Of a DNA stretch of 36,919 bases, positions 8,809-15,979 are shown one piece after another. Position numbers and translations under genes: made by a program. The notes beneath the pieces were generated by a model. That model was given only the letters and a program-made list of their open reading frames with translations, was not told where the DNA came from and made no database searches. Position 1 is the first letter of the stretch. The number at the start of each line of letters is the position of its first letter. Source of the DNA: Deinococcus sp. Leaf326 (GTDB taxonomy: Bacteria > Deinococcota > Deinococci > Deinococcales > Deinococcaceae); contig NZ_LMOM01000018.1 in the NCBI RefSeq assembly GCF_001424185.1, positions 1 through 36,919 of the forward strand, written 5' to 3'.

Positions 8809-8976
8809 ATCCTATCGTGCTCTGTGATGCCAACGTCCTGTACGGCCAGTGGCGCCGTGAACTTGGTGATGTGGCTGGGCATGGTCGCGTTGGTGCGCCC
8901 GCGCTGAACGGAACGGATCGAACAGGAGTGGGTCAGCAACCTCCTCGACTACCGTCCTCACCTAGAGTCAGTTTGA
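8805..8976 (+). pseudogene. PIN-domain toxin remnant
   Basis: A frame overlapping the antitoxin stop reads I-V-L-C-D-A-N-V-L-Y-G, the first acidic motif of a PIN ribonuclease. Shortly after, a different frame gives R-I-E-Q-E-W-V-S-N-L-L-D-Y-R-P-H-L-E, a typical internal PIN-toxin segment. It stops at 8974-8976. The stretch between is too short and out of frame, and the C-terminal half with the remaining acidic residues is absent. It is an inactivated toxin of the pair started at 8411. Confidence 0.7.
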
Positions 8977-9001
8977 CAAACTAATCCAATTAGCTTATAA
9001 C
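8973..9001 (+). promoter_or_regulatory. Near-consensus sigma-70 promoter with operator-like dyad
   Basis: TTGACA (8973-8978), a 17-base spacer, then TATAAC (8996-9001). The spacer contains CTAAT-CCA-ATTAG (8981-8993), a perfect dyad between the -35 and -10 boxes, where a repressor would block polymerase. The TetR-type protein encoded at the end of the same gene set (10272) is the obvious candidate repressor. That assignment is an inference. Confidence 0.7.
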
Positions 9002-9026
9002 TAACAGCATGAGCAAAGGAGCGACT

Positions 9027-9431
9027 ATGAGACAGGATTCGACTACCACCCTGCTGCGTCTGGAAGCTGCCGGCGTCTTCGCCCTCACCCTCACCGCCTA
9101 CCTGATGACCGGTGGCCCCAGCTGGCTGTGGTTCCTGGTGCTGTTGCCTGATCTCTCGTTCCTCGCCTACCTCGCTGGCTCCCGGACGGGCGCGGCCGGG
9201 TACAACTTCGCGCACAGCTACCTCACACCCATGCTGCTGGGCCTCGTGGGCGTGCTAACCCACCACCCGTTCCTGCTCAGTGCTGCCCTGATCTGGGCCG
9301 CGCACATTGCTGCCGACCGCGTGCTCGGTTACGGCCTCAAGCGGACCAGTGGCTTCGGTGACACCCACCTCAGCCAGAAACAGTCAGGAAAGACCATGAA
9401 GGTACAGTCCTTGCAGGGGGTACAGGCATGA
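9027..9431 (+). CDS. DUF4260 small membrane protein
   Basis: 134 residues, hydrophobic, with about three or four membrane segments. The family-like blocks are D-L-S-F-L-A-Y-L, G-A-A-G-Y-N-F-A-H-S-Y and A-A-D-R-V-L-G-Y-G-L-K, followed by G-F-G-D-T-H-L. ATG 9027 is preferred over the in-frame ATG at 9009 because AAAGGAG lies 7 bases before it. The stop overlaps the hydrolase start (ATGA), so the genes are co-translated. The biochemical role of DUF4260 is unknown. Confidence 0.85.
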   Translation: MRQDSTTTLLRLEAAGVFALTLTAYLMTGGPSWLWFLVLLPDLSFLAYLAGSRTGAAGYNFAHSYLTPMLLGLVGVLTHHPFLLSAALIWAAHIAADRVLGYGLKRTSGFGDTHLSQKQSGKTMKVQSLQGVQA

Positions 9432-10267
9432 GCTTCCCCCAGTCCGCCAGTACACAGCCTCCGAAGACCCAGTATCTCCAGCGCCCCGATGGTCAACTGG
9501 CCTACGACGACCAAGGACAAGGCCCGCTGATCGTGGCGGTACCCGGCCTGGGCGACTTGCGGCAGACCTACCGCCTGCTTACACCCCAGCTGGTTGCTGC
9601 CGATTACCGGGTGGTAACGCTCGATCCGCGCGGCCAGGGCGAATCGAGCGCCCAGTGGCCCACCTATTCCCCCATGTCGCTTGGCGACGACCTCAGCGCC
9701 CTGATCGAACACTTGGGCAGCGGCCCTGCCGTCGTCGTCAGCAACTCCTACAGTGGCGGCGCGGCGATCTGGACAGCGGTGCAGACGCCCGCTCTCGTCG
9801 CGTCAATAGTCCTGATCAGTCCTTTCGTCCGCGATCCGAAGACGTCTGCCATGCAGCGCCTGATGCTGAGTGCCATGACGCATGGCCCCTGGAAGGTCGG
9901 AGCCTGGATGGCGTACCTCGGCACGCTGTTCAAGGGGGGTAAGCCCAATGACGACGCGGCCTACCGGGCCCGGCTGAGCGCCAACCTGCGTGAGCCGGGC
10001 CGGTATGCGGCGCTCCAGGCGATGCTGGGCGAGACCCGCGCGCCCATCGAAGCCCGGCTCGGCGAAGTCCAGGCCCCGAGCCTGGTGCTGCTGGGCCGGG
10101 CCGACCCGGATTTCACCGACCCCGCCGCGGAGGCCCACTTCATCGCCACGGCCCTGCACGGCGAAGAAGTACTGCTAGAAGGGACCGGGCATTACCCACA
10201 GGCTGAGCGTCCAGATGAGACAGCACGCACCATTCTCCAGTTCCTGGCAAAGCACCCGGAGGTTTGA
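9428..10267 (+). CDS. Alpha/beta hydrolase
   Basis: 279 residues with the alpha/beta-hydrolase fold. V-P-G-L-G-D-L is the oxyanion region and D-P-R-G-Q-G-E-S follows strand 4. The nucleophile elbow reads S-N-S-Y-S-G-G (about residues 105-111), where the usual first Gly is Asn. The acid is in L-V-L-L-G-R-A-D-P-D-F and the base His in G-T-G-H-Y-P-Q. The triad is present. The substrate is unknown. The start overlaps DUF4260 by 4 bases and the TetR gene begins 4 bases after the stop, so the three genes look like one transcript. Confidence 0.9.
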   Translation: MSFPQSASTQPPKTQYLQRPDGQLAYDDQGQGPLIVAVPGLGDLRQTYRLLTPQLVAADYRVVTLDPRGQGESSAQWPTYSPMSLGDDLSALIEHLGSGPAVVVSNSYSGGAAIWTAVQTPALVASIVLISPFVRDPKTSAMQRLMLSAMTHGPWKVGAWMAYLGTLFKGGKPNDDAAYRARLSANLREPGRYAALQAMLGETRAPIEARLGEVQAPSLVLLGRADPDFTDPAAEAHFIATALHGEEVLLEGTGHYPQAERPDETARTILQFLAKHPEV

Positions 10268-10271
10268 GGAC

Positions 10272-10901
10272 ATGGCCCCTCGACCAGGACTGACAGCGGA
10301 CCTTATCATCGCCAACGCGGCGGAACTGGCAGACACCGTGGGTCTCCAGGGGTTTACCTTCAAGGAGCTGGCTGAGAAGTGCGGCGTCAAAACCCCCTCG
10401 CTGTATAACCACGTCCCCAGTTTGGAGGCAGTTCACCAGGGTCTGGCTCTGCTGGCGGTTCGGGAGCTGGCGGTCCGGATGCGCCGGGGAGCAGTAGGGC
10501 TTCAGGGACTGGACGCGCTACGAAGCGTCGCCCATGCTGAGCGGCAGTTCGCACGGGAGCGTCCCGGCCTATTCGCTGCCATCCAACGGCACGTGGAAGA
10601 TCAAGATGAGGAGTTGCGGGTGGCAGGGCACGAGCTGCTGGAGATCCTCCTGGCAGTGCTGCGCGGCTACCCCTTGGAGGGGCAGGCGATGATTCACGCG
10701 GCGCGGGCGACGCACGCGGCTTTAATTGGGTTCGTGCTGCTAGAGAGCAAACAGAGCTTCGGATTGCCGACCCAGGTGGACGCCAGTTTCGAGTGGTTGA
10801 TCGGAATGCTAGACGCCGGATTACGGACTGCCAACAGGTCAGACAGCATCGCACTTGTGGGAGAGAATGGATTGATTCGGGCAGATATTGGCCTCAAGTA
10901 A
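10272..10901 (+). CDS. TetR-family transcriptional regulator
   Basis: 209 residues. The N-terminal helix-turn-helix is L-I-I-A-N-A-A-E-L-A-D, then F-T-F-K-E-L-A-E-K-C-G-V-K-T-P-S-L-Y-N-H-V (about residues 10-50), the canonical TetR layout. A C-terminal ligand domain of the WHG type follows. ATG 10272 is used, with GAGG from the upstream stop region serving as ribosome-binding site. As the last gene of the DUF4260-hydrolase set it probably represses the promoter at 8973-9001. Confidence 0.9.
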   Translation: MAPRPGLTADLIIANAAELADTVGLQGFTFKELAEKCGVKTPSLYNHVPSLEAVHQGLALLAVRELAVRMRRGAVGLQGLDALRSVAHAERQFARERPGLFAAIQRHVEDQDEELRVAGHELLEILLAVLRGYPLEGQAMIHAARATHAALIGFVLLESKQSFGLPTQVDASFEWLIGMLDAGLRTANRSDSIALVGENGLIRADIGLK

Positions 10902-10907
10902 GGCTAA

Positions 10908-11042
10908 GGCCGCCGAGAACAGCGCCTCCGGAGGCAGAAGGTTCGGCTCACTCTGTCCTGGCAGGACCTCGCGCAGGCCTTCAAACAAGATGGTCTCGCG
11001 CAGTTCAGCCGGCTATTGATCGACCATCCGTCGGACGCCTGA
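10908..11042 (+). other. Coding-like remnant, no start codon
   Basis: An open frame without a start reads L-S-W-Q-D-L-A-Q-A-F-K-Q-D-G-L-A-Q-F and then S-R-L-L-I-D-H-P before TGA at 11040-11042. The amino-acid use looks like the C-terminus of a real protein cut off from its 5' part. The family is not recognised. The recombinase starts 46 bases later. Confidence 0.3.
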
Positions 11043-11087
11043 ATCTCCTCTCGCCTGTTGAGCAATGCGTTTGTGCAAGCATCCGCC

Positions 11088-11648
11088 ATGCTCATTGGTT
11101 ATGCCCGTGTTTCCAGAGAGAAGGATCAGGACACCGCCCTACAGCTCCGGACCCTCCAAGAGGCGGGGGCTGAGCGGGTGTTTACTGAGCACGCTTCAGG
11201 AGGTCGCTGGGACCGACCCGAGCTGCACCGGATGCTCGACCAACTACGCCCTGGGGATGTCCTGGTGGTCTGGAAGCTTGACCGCCTGAGCCGGAGCCTC
11301 AAGGATCTCTTGCACCTCATGGAATTGGTTGAAGGGAAGGGCGCAGGCTTCCGGAGTCTCACCGAGGCGATCGATACCACCACGGCGGCCGGCCGAATGA
11401 TGATGCAGATGGTGGGGGCCTTCGCTGAGTTCGAACGCGCCATGATCCGCGAGCGCACCAAGGCCGGGCTAGATCAGGCACGGCAGGAAGGCCGCATTGC
11501 TCACCCCTCAACAACAAGAGGAGATCTGCGAGGCGGTCTCTTCAGGGCGCAAAACGGCTGCGCAGTGCGCCCGGCTCTTCAAAGTCCACCCCAGCACCAT
11601 TACCCGGCTCCTCCAGCACGCCTCCAGCCAAAAGGGCTAGAATGTTAG
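11088..11648 (+). CDS. Serine recombinase (resolvase/invertase), C-terminal HTH out of frame
   Basis: The resolvase catalytic domain is intact. Y-A-R-V-S carries the nucleophile Ser (about residue 8), L-V-V-W-K-L-D-R-L-S-R-S is the arginine motif, and F-A-E-F-E-R-A-M-I-R-E-R-T is the long-helix start. ATG 11088 directly precedes the conserved L-I-G-Y-A-R. After E-G-R-I (about residue 138) the expected DNA-binding helix-turn-helix appears in another frame: L-T-P-Q-Q-Q-E-E-I-C, then R-L-F-K-V-H-P-S-T-I-T-R, ending at TAG 11638-11640. The linker residues before it are missing, so a small deletion shifted the frame. The product probably cannot bind its site well. Confidence 0.85.
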   Translation: MLIGYARVSREKDQDTALQLRTLQEAGAERVFTEHASGGRWDRPELHRMLDQLRPGDVLVVWKLDRLSRSLKDLLHLMELVEGKGAGFRSLTEAIDTTTAAGRMMMQMVGAFAEFERAMIRERTKAGLDQARQEGRIAHPSTTRGDLRGGLFRAQNGCAVRPALQSPPQHHYPAPPARLQPKGLEC

Positions 11649-11655
11649 CCAACAT
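11642..11655. promoter_or_regulatory. Operator-like dyad of the Phd/PIN pair
   Basis: ATGTT, 4 bases (AGCC), AACAT form a perfect 5-bp dyad 22 bases before the antitoxin start. Toxin-antitoxin operons of the Phd type are autorepressed at such palindromes. The assignment is by position only. Confidence 0.45.
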
Positions 11656-11677
11656 GCTCGCCATAAGGAGGGAGCCG

Positions 11678-11950
11678 ATGCGCAACGTGGGAATCAAGGA
11701 ACTCAAGGATCAGGCCAGCACCATTGTTAATACGGGAGAAGCCGTCATCATCGAGCGGTATGGCCGACCCGTCGGCATGTATGTCCCCCTGGGCGCCCAG
11801 GATGCCGGCGACAAGGCTCGCGCTTACCAACTGGCGGAGAACATCAATCGTTTGATGACTCAGATTGCCGCTCAGAATGGTCTGACCCCTGAAGCCCTCG
11901 CGGATGAGCTCGCGCAGATCAGCGCTGATCCAGACCGTCAAGCCTCTTGA
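11678..11950 (+). CDS. Phd/YefM-family antitoxin
   Basis: 90 residues. The N-terminus N-V-G-I-K-E-L-K-D-Q-A-S-T-I-V followed by E-A-V-I-I-E-R-Y-G-R-P-V is the Phd/YefM DNA-binding fold. The C-terminal helical tail would wrap the toxin. ATG 11678 is preferred, with GGAGGG a few bases upstream, over the in-frame ATG at 11642. The stop overlaps the TTG start of the PIN toxin gene. It neutralises that toxin and probably represses its own operon at 11642-11655. Confidence 0.9.
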   Translation: MRNVGIKELKDQASTIVNTGEAVIIERYGRPVGMYVPLGAQDAGDKARAYQLAENINRLMTQIAAQNGLTPEALADELAQISADPDRQAS

Positions 11951-12378
11951 ACCTGGTGGTCGATGCCAGTGTCCTGGTCGGTGAAGTTCTACGGGCCCGT
12001 GGCTTGCTGCTGCTCAGTTCACCGGCCCTGACCTTCTTCCAACCTGAACATGCTGCGGGTGAAACACGGCATGAACTGCGGCGCCGCGGCCTGAGCATGG
12101 TGCGGTCTGGCCGGGCCACCGCTGAGCAGGTCGACACCCTGCTGGCCGATGCGCTGGCCTTCCTTGATGCCCAGGTGATCTACGTTCCGGCCACGGAGTA
12201 CCGCGCGCATGAAGAAGAAGCCCGCCAACGGATTCCCCGAGACCCCAATGACTGGCCGTTGGTTGCGCTTGCCCTCCAGCTCGGTCAGGTCCCTATCCTG
12301 ACGCTTGACGGGGATTTTCTCGGTTGTGGGCTGCCCACGTGGACGCCGGAGACCCTCCGCTTGTACCTGGGACTCTAG
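11947..12378 (+). CDS. PIN-domain ribonuclease toxin (VapC-like)
   Basis: 143 residues. Acidic metal ligands are visible at L-V-V-D-A-S-V-L (residue 6), G-E-T-R-H-E-L, R-D-P-N-D-W-P-L-V-A-L-A-L and L-T-L-D-G-D-F. All four expected positions of the PIN fold are kept, so it should be an active RNase. It starts with TTG, overlapping the antitoxin stop (TTGA), the typical coupling that keeps toxin below antitoxin. It pairs with the Phd-like antitoxin rather than a VapB. Confidence 0.9.
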   Translation: MNLVVDASVLVGEVLRARGLLLLSSPALTFFQPEHAAGETRHELRRRGLSMVRSGRATAEQVDTLLADALAFLDAQVIYVPATEYRAHEEEARQRIPRDPNDWPLVALALQLGQVPILTLDGDFLGCGLPTWTPETLRLYLGL

Positions 12379-12446
12379 CGAGCATCCATGCTGATCTCCC
12401 TCTCGGTGCGGCATTGCCTCAGGACCTCGAGACCCGGTGCATAGCG

Positions 12447-12506
12447 TTGACTTCGTATGAATAGGAGGCTATATTCAAGAAATCAAGGCGACCTTCGGGT
12501 CGCCTT
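12447..12506 (+). promoter_or_regulatory. Promoter followed at once by a UUCG hairpin (copy A)
   Basis: TTGACT (12447-12452), a 17-base spacer, TATATT (12470-12475). Then, after 9 bases, comes a 9-bp stem AAGGCGACC / GGTCGCCTT with a TTCG loop closed by C-G (12485-12506). Transcription would start about 3 bases before the hairpin. No plus-strand gene follows directly, and the hairpin also lies in the 3' region of two converging genes, so it may serve as a terminator there. The same block recurs at 16376-16435. Confidence 0.6.
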
Positions 12507-12535
12507 CTTCGTTGTCGTCATGCTAGTCTGAACCT

Positions 12536-13146
12536 CTACGCGGCCAGAGCAGAGCGAACACAGGTCAACACGTAGCCCTTGGGTGACTGGAGTTCCCTGC
12601 GCTTCCGGTACGCCCGTGCGACGATCTCCAGCAGCTCTACCGGATCAATCTCCCCAGGATGTCGCTGGCCTCGCAGACCGTGAAGCCGAGCCGCCGCAGA
12701 CCGTCGTAGGCCCGCACAAAGGGTGCGACCGGTTGCCCCAGTTGCTCGTAGAACGAGCGATGCACCCGGACGAGGACAGGATGGTGCTTCTCGACCTGTC
12801 CAATCACGACCTGTTCCCGACCCTGGAAGATGCAGGTCCACTGCATCACCGCGCCCACAGGCCAATGTTCCCGAGTCGCTGGCACTTCCAACCACAGACC
12901 CGGTGGCGCAGCCGCAGGAGCAGAAGCACGTCTCGTCCGCACCCTGGGGGACACGATCAACGCGGACAGATGAGGCCAAGCTGGATCCAGCGCCGCCGCC
13001 TCCCCGGGCTCTCCTGAGACCATCTGACGCAGCACCCCGGACATCAGGCACTGCTGCCGTTCCGGATCCTCGATCCCTCCACACAGCGCCAACGCCTGAA
13101 ACAGTTCTGTCGTCGTCCGCGCGGTCGTCAGTGCATGCGCCCTCAT
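12536..13146 (-). pseudogene. Unknown 203-residue protein, frameshifted
   Basis: ATG 13146 has GGAGGAG 3 bases upstream on the minus strand. The frame runs to a stop at 12637 after A-S-D-I-L-G-R-L-I-R. The following sequence in the next frame continues sensibly: G-E-I-D-P-V-E-L-L-E-I-V-A-R-A-Y, then Q-S-P-K-G-Y-V-L-T-C, to the stop at 12536. Adding one base in the G-run near 12651-12654 gives one 203-residue protein. The C-terminal part, with a helix and a P-K-G-Y-V-L motif, resembles ends of some plasmid replication-type proteins, but this is too weak for a call. It may be a pseudogene or a one-base sequencing error. Confidence 0.55.
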
Positions 13147-13236
13147 CTGCTCCTCCAAGTCAGCTCAACTCTTGATCGAGTTGCGCGCTCTGGTGCTGCA
13201 AGTTGCCTAAGACCTGTCGAAAGGGCTCGGCGGTCT

Positions 13237-13282
13237 CCAGTGTACGGAGACGTGGAGCGCCGTCCTCACTCCGTTACACTGG
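13237..13282. promoter_or_regulatory. Long imperfect inverted repeat upstream of the DUF6155 gene
   Basis: CCAGTGTACGGAG (13237-13249) pairs with CTCCGTTACACTGG (13269-13282), with one bulged base and a 19-base spacer. The right arm contains TACACT, which sits 8 bases before the ATG at 13289 and could be the -10 box of a leaderless message. The repeat may be a regulator site for that gene. Confidence 0.4.
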
Positions 13283-13288
13283 TTTCCG

Positions 13289-13822
13289 ATGGCATTGACC
13301 CTTTCTCGACTTCGAAAGGCTCTTGAGGTGATGGATGAGGCAGAGCTTCGGGAACTGATTGAGGCCCTATATAAGGCCAGCACCGACAACAAGCGACTGC
13401 TCGCCGCGCAACTCGAGGGCGACAGCAGTGAACTGCTGGAGGCCTATGTTAAGGCCCTACAGAAGTGCTTCGATCCGAAAAAGAGCGAACTCAAGGTGGC
13501 TCCGGTCAGAAAGGCCCTGCAGAATTATTTGCGGGTGGCTTCTCCTCTGGAAGCCCTTCAGGCAAAGATCCGGTATGTCCGTACCGCTTTGGCCTATTGG
13601 GATAAGGTGGCCTACTGGACCGAGCAGCATGACACTGCACTGGGAAATATGTTTGAGGAGATCACCCAGGGCACACTGCAATACACAGAGCATCAAGACC
13701 TCTTGGAGTCGGTCCATAAACTCGGACAGGAATTCATCGCTCAGGAAAAAAAGTATGGCTATTTCGGTTGGCAAGTCGAGATCTACAGAAGCTTTGAAGA
13801 TAAGCTCGATGTTAACACTTGA
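13289..13822 (+). CDS. DUF6155 family protein
   Basis: 177 residues, mainly helical and charged. The N-terminus T-L-S-R-L-R-K-A-L-E, then L-R-E-L-I-E-A-L-Y-K (residues 4-30) matches the short helical start of DUF6155 proteins. F-D-P-K-K-S-E-L-K and R-K-A-L-Q-N-Y-L follow. There is no Shine-Dalgarno, and a TANNNT box 8 bases before the ATG suggests leaderless translation. The function is unknown. The family assignment is from sequence resemblance only. Confidence 0.75.
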   Translation: MALTLSRLRKALEVMDEAELRELIEALYKASTDNKRLLAAQLEGDSSELLEAYVKALQKCFDPKKSELKVAPVRKALQNYLRVASPLEALQAKIRYVRTALAYWDKVAYWTEQHDTALGNMFEEITQGTLQYTEHQDLLESVHKLGQEFIAQEKKYGYFGWQVEIYRSFEDKLDVNT

Positions 13823-13866
13823 GATTCCTGGGTTCCTCTTTTGGAAGCCCGCACAAGTTTCTCGCT

Positions 13867-14532
13867 CTACGAAACTTGTCTTTCCAGAATCCGTTTGACC
13901 TGGACGGCGTGCCAGGGACCACCTTTACGGGTCTGGAAGCCGTGCTGTTCCAGTTGAGCGGCAATGGCCCGCAGGGTTAGCCCCTGACTCCGGAGCGCCC
14001 CAGCGTAGGCAGCGACGGTGCGCATGTCGTGGACCGCGCGCTGCTTTGATGCTTCTGCGCCTCTGCGCTGCGCCTCCGCAGTAAGGTTTTCCGGCTTCCC
14101 CAGCTTGAGACCTCGAGCCTTCCGGGCCGCCAGCGCCGCTTTCGTCCGCGCGGAGATCAGTTGGGCTTCCCGCTCGGCGACGGCCGCCATCACATGGATG
14201 GTGAGGTTGTCGGCCTCAGGCATGTCGACCGCAACGAAACGGACGCCGGATTCCATGAGGCTGGCGACGACCGCCACGTTGCGCGCTAGGCGGTCGAGCT
14301 TGGCGATGAGAAGGACTCCCCCGAGACGGCGGGTCTGGTCGAGGGCAGCTTCGAGTTGGGGCCGGCGACGCTTCCGGGTGCCGGTTTCGACTTCGGTGAC
14401 CTCGGCGACCAGCTCCAACCCCTTGCTTCGGGCGTAGGCCAGGACGGCGGCCTGTTGGGCTTCGAGGCCGAGGCCGCTTTGCCCCTGCTTTTGGGTAGAG
14501 ACGCGGTAGTAGGCGACAGCGGGGGTAGTCAC
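13867..14532 (-). CDS. Serine recombinase (resolvase family)
   Basis: 221 residues. The catalytic domain is A-Y-Y-R-V-S-T-Q-K-Q (Ser about residue 12), with L-L-I-A-K-L-D-R-L-A-R-N and A-E-R-E-A-Q-L-I-S-A-R-T-K-A-A-L. The C-terminal recombinase-type helix-turn-helix is L-T-L-R-A-I-A-A-Q-L, then G-G-P-W-H-A-V-Q-V-K-R-I-L. The start is GTG 14532. The gene faces away from VapBC and, unlike the recombinase at 11088, is complete, so it is the likely active resolvase of this replicon, for multimer resolution or element movement. Confidence 0.92.
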   Translation of the reverse strand: MTTPAVAYYRVSTQKQGQSGLGLEAQQAAVLAYARSKGLELVAEVTEVETGTRKRRRPQLEAALDQTRRLGGVLLIAKLDRLARNVAVVASLMESGVRFVAVDMPEADNLTIHVMAAVAEREAQLISARTKAALAARKARGLKLGKPENLTAEAQRRGAEASKQRAVHDMRTVAAYAGALRSQGLTLRAIAAQLEQHGFQTRKGGPWHAVQVKRILERQVS

Positions 14533-14617
14533 CGCAGCATGTTACAGAGGTCATCGGACCGATCAAGAACCGTAACAAAGATATAGGCTGGGATATTTTC
14601 ATTGATATATACTCTTT

Positions 14618-14635
14618 GGTATCTCCCAGGATACC
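14618..14635. promoter_or_regulatory. Operator-like dyad just before vapB
   Basis: GGTATC, 6 bases (TCCCAG), GATACC is a perfect dyad ending 2 bases before the ATG at 14638. AbrB-type antitoxins of VapBC pairs bind such palindromes to repress their operon. No good Shine-Dalgarno is seen. Confidence 0.5.
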
Positions 14636-14637
14636 CC

Positions 14638-14877
14638 ATGACCACTGCCAAGCTCTTCCTCACCGGCCGCTCCCAAGCCGTCCGCCTCCCCAAAGCCTTC
14701 CGCTTCGAAGGCCAGGAAGTCATCATCAAACGGGTCTCCAATGGTGTCCTTCTCCTTCCCCAGGACCCAGAAGGCCAACTCGCCTTCTGGCAGGGCTGGT
14801 ACACCGCCATTCCTGAGACTGACGTCCCACTCACCCGCGAGGACCTTCCCCTTCAGGACCGTGACTGGGCGCTGTAA
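14638..14877 (+). CDS. vapB: AbrB/SpoVT-fold antitoxin (VapB-like)
   Basis: 79 residues. The swapped-hairpin N-terminus is T-A-K-L-F-L-T-G-R-S-Q-A-V-R-L-P-K-A-F-R-F, with G-Q-E-V-I-I-K-R following, the VapB/AbrB DNA-binding fold. The C-terminus, with W-Q-G-W-Y and R-E-D-L-P-L-Q-D-R-D-W, is the toxin-binding tail. ATG 14638 is chosen over the ATG at 14602 because the conserved fold begins here. The stop overlaps the toxin ATG (TAATG). Confidence 0.9.
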   Translation: MTTAKLFLTGRSQAVRLPKAFRFEGQEVIIKRVSNGVLLLPQDPEGQLAFWQGWYTAIPETDVPLTREDLPLQDRDWAL

Positions 14878-15293
14878 TGTCCGTCACGCACCTCCTCGAC
14901 ACGAACACCTGCATCTACATCATCAACCGTCGCCCCCCAGGGGTCGCCGAGAAGTTCGCGCAGTTCTCGCCGGACGCCATCGGTCTGTCGAGTACCACTC
15001 TCGCTGAACTGCATTTCGGCGTGGCCAAGAGCGGCTCGACCAGGAACCTCAAAGCGCTGGAGGCTTTCCTTGAACCCCTGGAAGTGCTGCCCTTCAGTGC
15101 GGCCGCCAGCGTCCTGTATGGCCCCATCCGCACCGAGTTGGAGCGGCAGGGCCAGCCGATCGGCGCGATGGCCCTCCTGATCGCCGCCCATGCCCTGACC
15201 CTGGGCGTCGCCCTCGTGACCCATAACCGCAGGGAGTTCGACCGGGTCATCGGCCTCCAGCTCGACAACTGGTTCAGTCGGGAAGCTCGCTAA
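14877..15293 (+). CDS. vapC: VapC PIN-domain toxin with a missing acidic residue
   Basis: 138 residues of the VapC/MvpT type. T-H-L-L-D-T-N-T-C-I-Y-I holds the first Asp and T-T-L-A-E-L-H-F-G the Glu. The third metal ligand, normally Asp in the M-D-L-L-I-A-A-H-A block, is Ala here (G-A-M-A-L-L-I-A-A-H-A). A single-base change (GAC to GCC) explains it. T-H-N-R-R-E-F is kept. The toxin may therefore be weak or dead while the antitoxin stays intact. It is translationally coupled to vapB. Confidence 0.9.
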   Translation: MSVTHLLDTNTCIYIINRRPPGVAEKFAQFSPDAIGLSSTTLAELHFGVAKSGSTRNLKALEAFLEPLEVLPFSAAASVLYGPIRTELERQGQPIGAMALLIAAHALTLGVALVTHNRREFDRVIGLQLDNWFSREAR

Positions 15294-15601
15294 ACACACC
15301 CACTAGACGCAGGGCCGACACCACGACCAAGCCCGTCTGGCCGTTGCCCGCGGCGCAGGCGCTGAGCGCGCTTCACTGCCTGGTCAACGGCGTCTTGGCC
15401 CACGGCACCCTGGACGCGTGGCTCGCTGACGCGGGTGTGACCCTGATGTGGCGCGACGTCACCACAGTCACATCAGGACGGAAAGGCGAGGCTTCCGCTT
15501 CCCATTGAAGGCTTGGGGGAACTCCGTTGCAGCACCAGGAACGCCGTGCTGTACCTGCTCAGGAAAAGAGGATCAGCCGCTACCTTTCAACCTCAGCGTC
15601 C
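15294..15601 (+). other. Region without an intact gene; remnant of a helical C-terminal domain
   Basis: From about 15326 to TGA at 15506-15508 an open frame with no start reads A-A-Q-A-L-S-A-L-H-C-L-V-N-G-V-L-A-H-G and A-W-L-A-D-A-G-V-T-L-M-W. This resembles the last helices of a TetR-family ligand domain. It is probably a decayed gene end. Nothing else is seen before doc. Confidence 0.3.
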
Positions 15602-15979
15602 CTACGTCGCCCCCTCAAATCGCTCGATAACCTCCCCAAGGGAGAAGTGCCCCTGGGCCACCTGTAATGTCAGGTCGAACACCTCATCAGGCGTCAAAGT
15701 CAGCCGGAGCCCATGAAGGGCCAGCCAGACCAAGGCGCAGTTCAGGGCCGTCCGTTTATTGGCATCGACAAACGCATGCGCCCGGGAGATGAAGTACAGA
15801 TAGGCGGCCGCCTGTGCAGGCACGCTGGGATAACGCGCCTGCCCAAACAGTTCCTGGGTCGGCTGTGCCAAGGCACTCTCCAGTAAGCCCGGCTCCCGGA
15901 GGCCCGAACTTCCACCATATCGGGCGATCTGCCGATCATGCAGCTCCAAGACTTCAGCCAGGGTCAGGCCCTCAGGCAT
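15602..15979 (-). CDS. doc: Doc-type toxin (Fic fold)
   Basis: 125 residues, the size of phage P1 Doc. The active-site motif H-A-F-V-D-A-N-K-R-T (residues 68-77) fits the Fic consensus HxFx(D/N)xNK(R). Doc proteins phosphorylate EF-Tu and stop translation. ATG 15979 is used because the Doc fold begins at L-T-L-A-E-V-L-E-L-H, and it overlaps the antitoxin stop by 8 bases. The partner is an AbrB-like rather than Phd-like antitoxin. Confidence 0.92.
   Translation of the reverse strand: MPEGLTLAEVLELHDRQIARYGGSSGLREPGLLESALAQPTQELFGQARYPSVPAQAAAYLYFISRAHAFVDANKRTALNCALVWLALHGLRLTLTPDEVFDLTLQVAQGHFSLGEVIERFEGAT

Noticed and set aside
12485..12506. Treating the UUCG hairpin only as the terminator of the PIN toxin gene
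   Set aside because: The hairpin may serve that role, but the same promoter-hairpin block with identical spacing at 16376 argues for a shared module, so it is reported separately.
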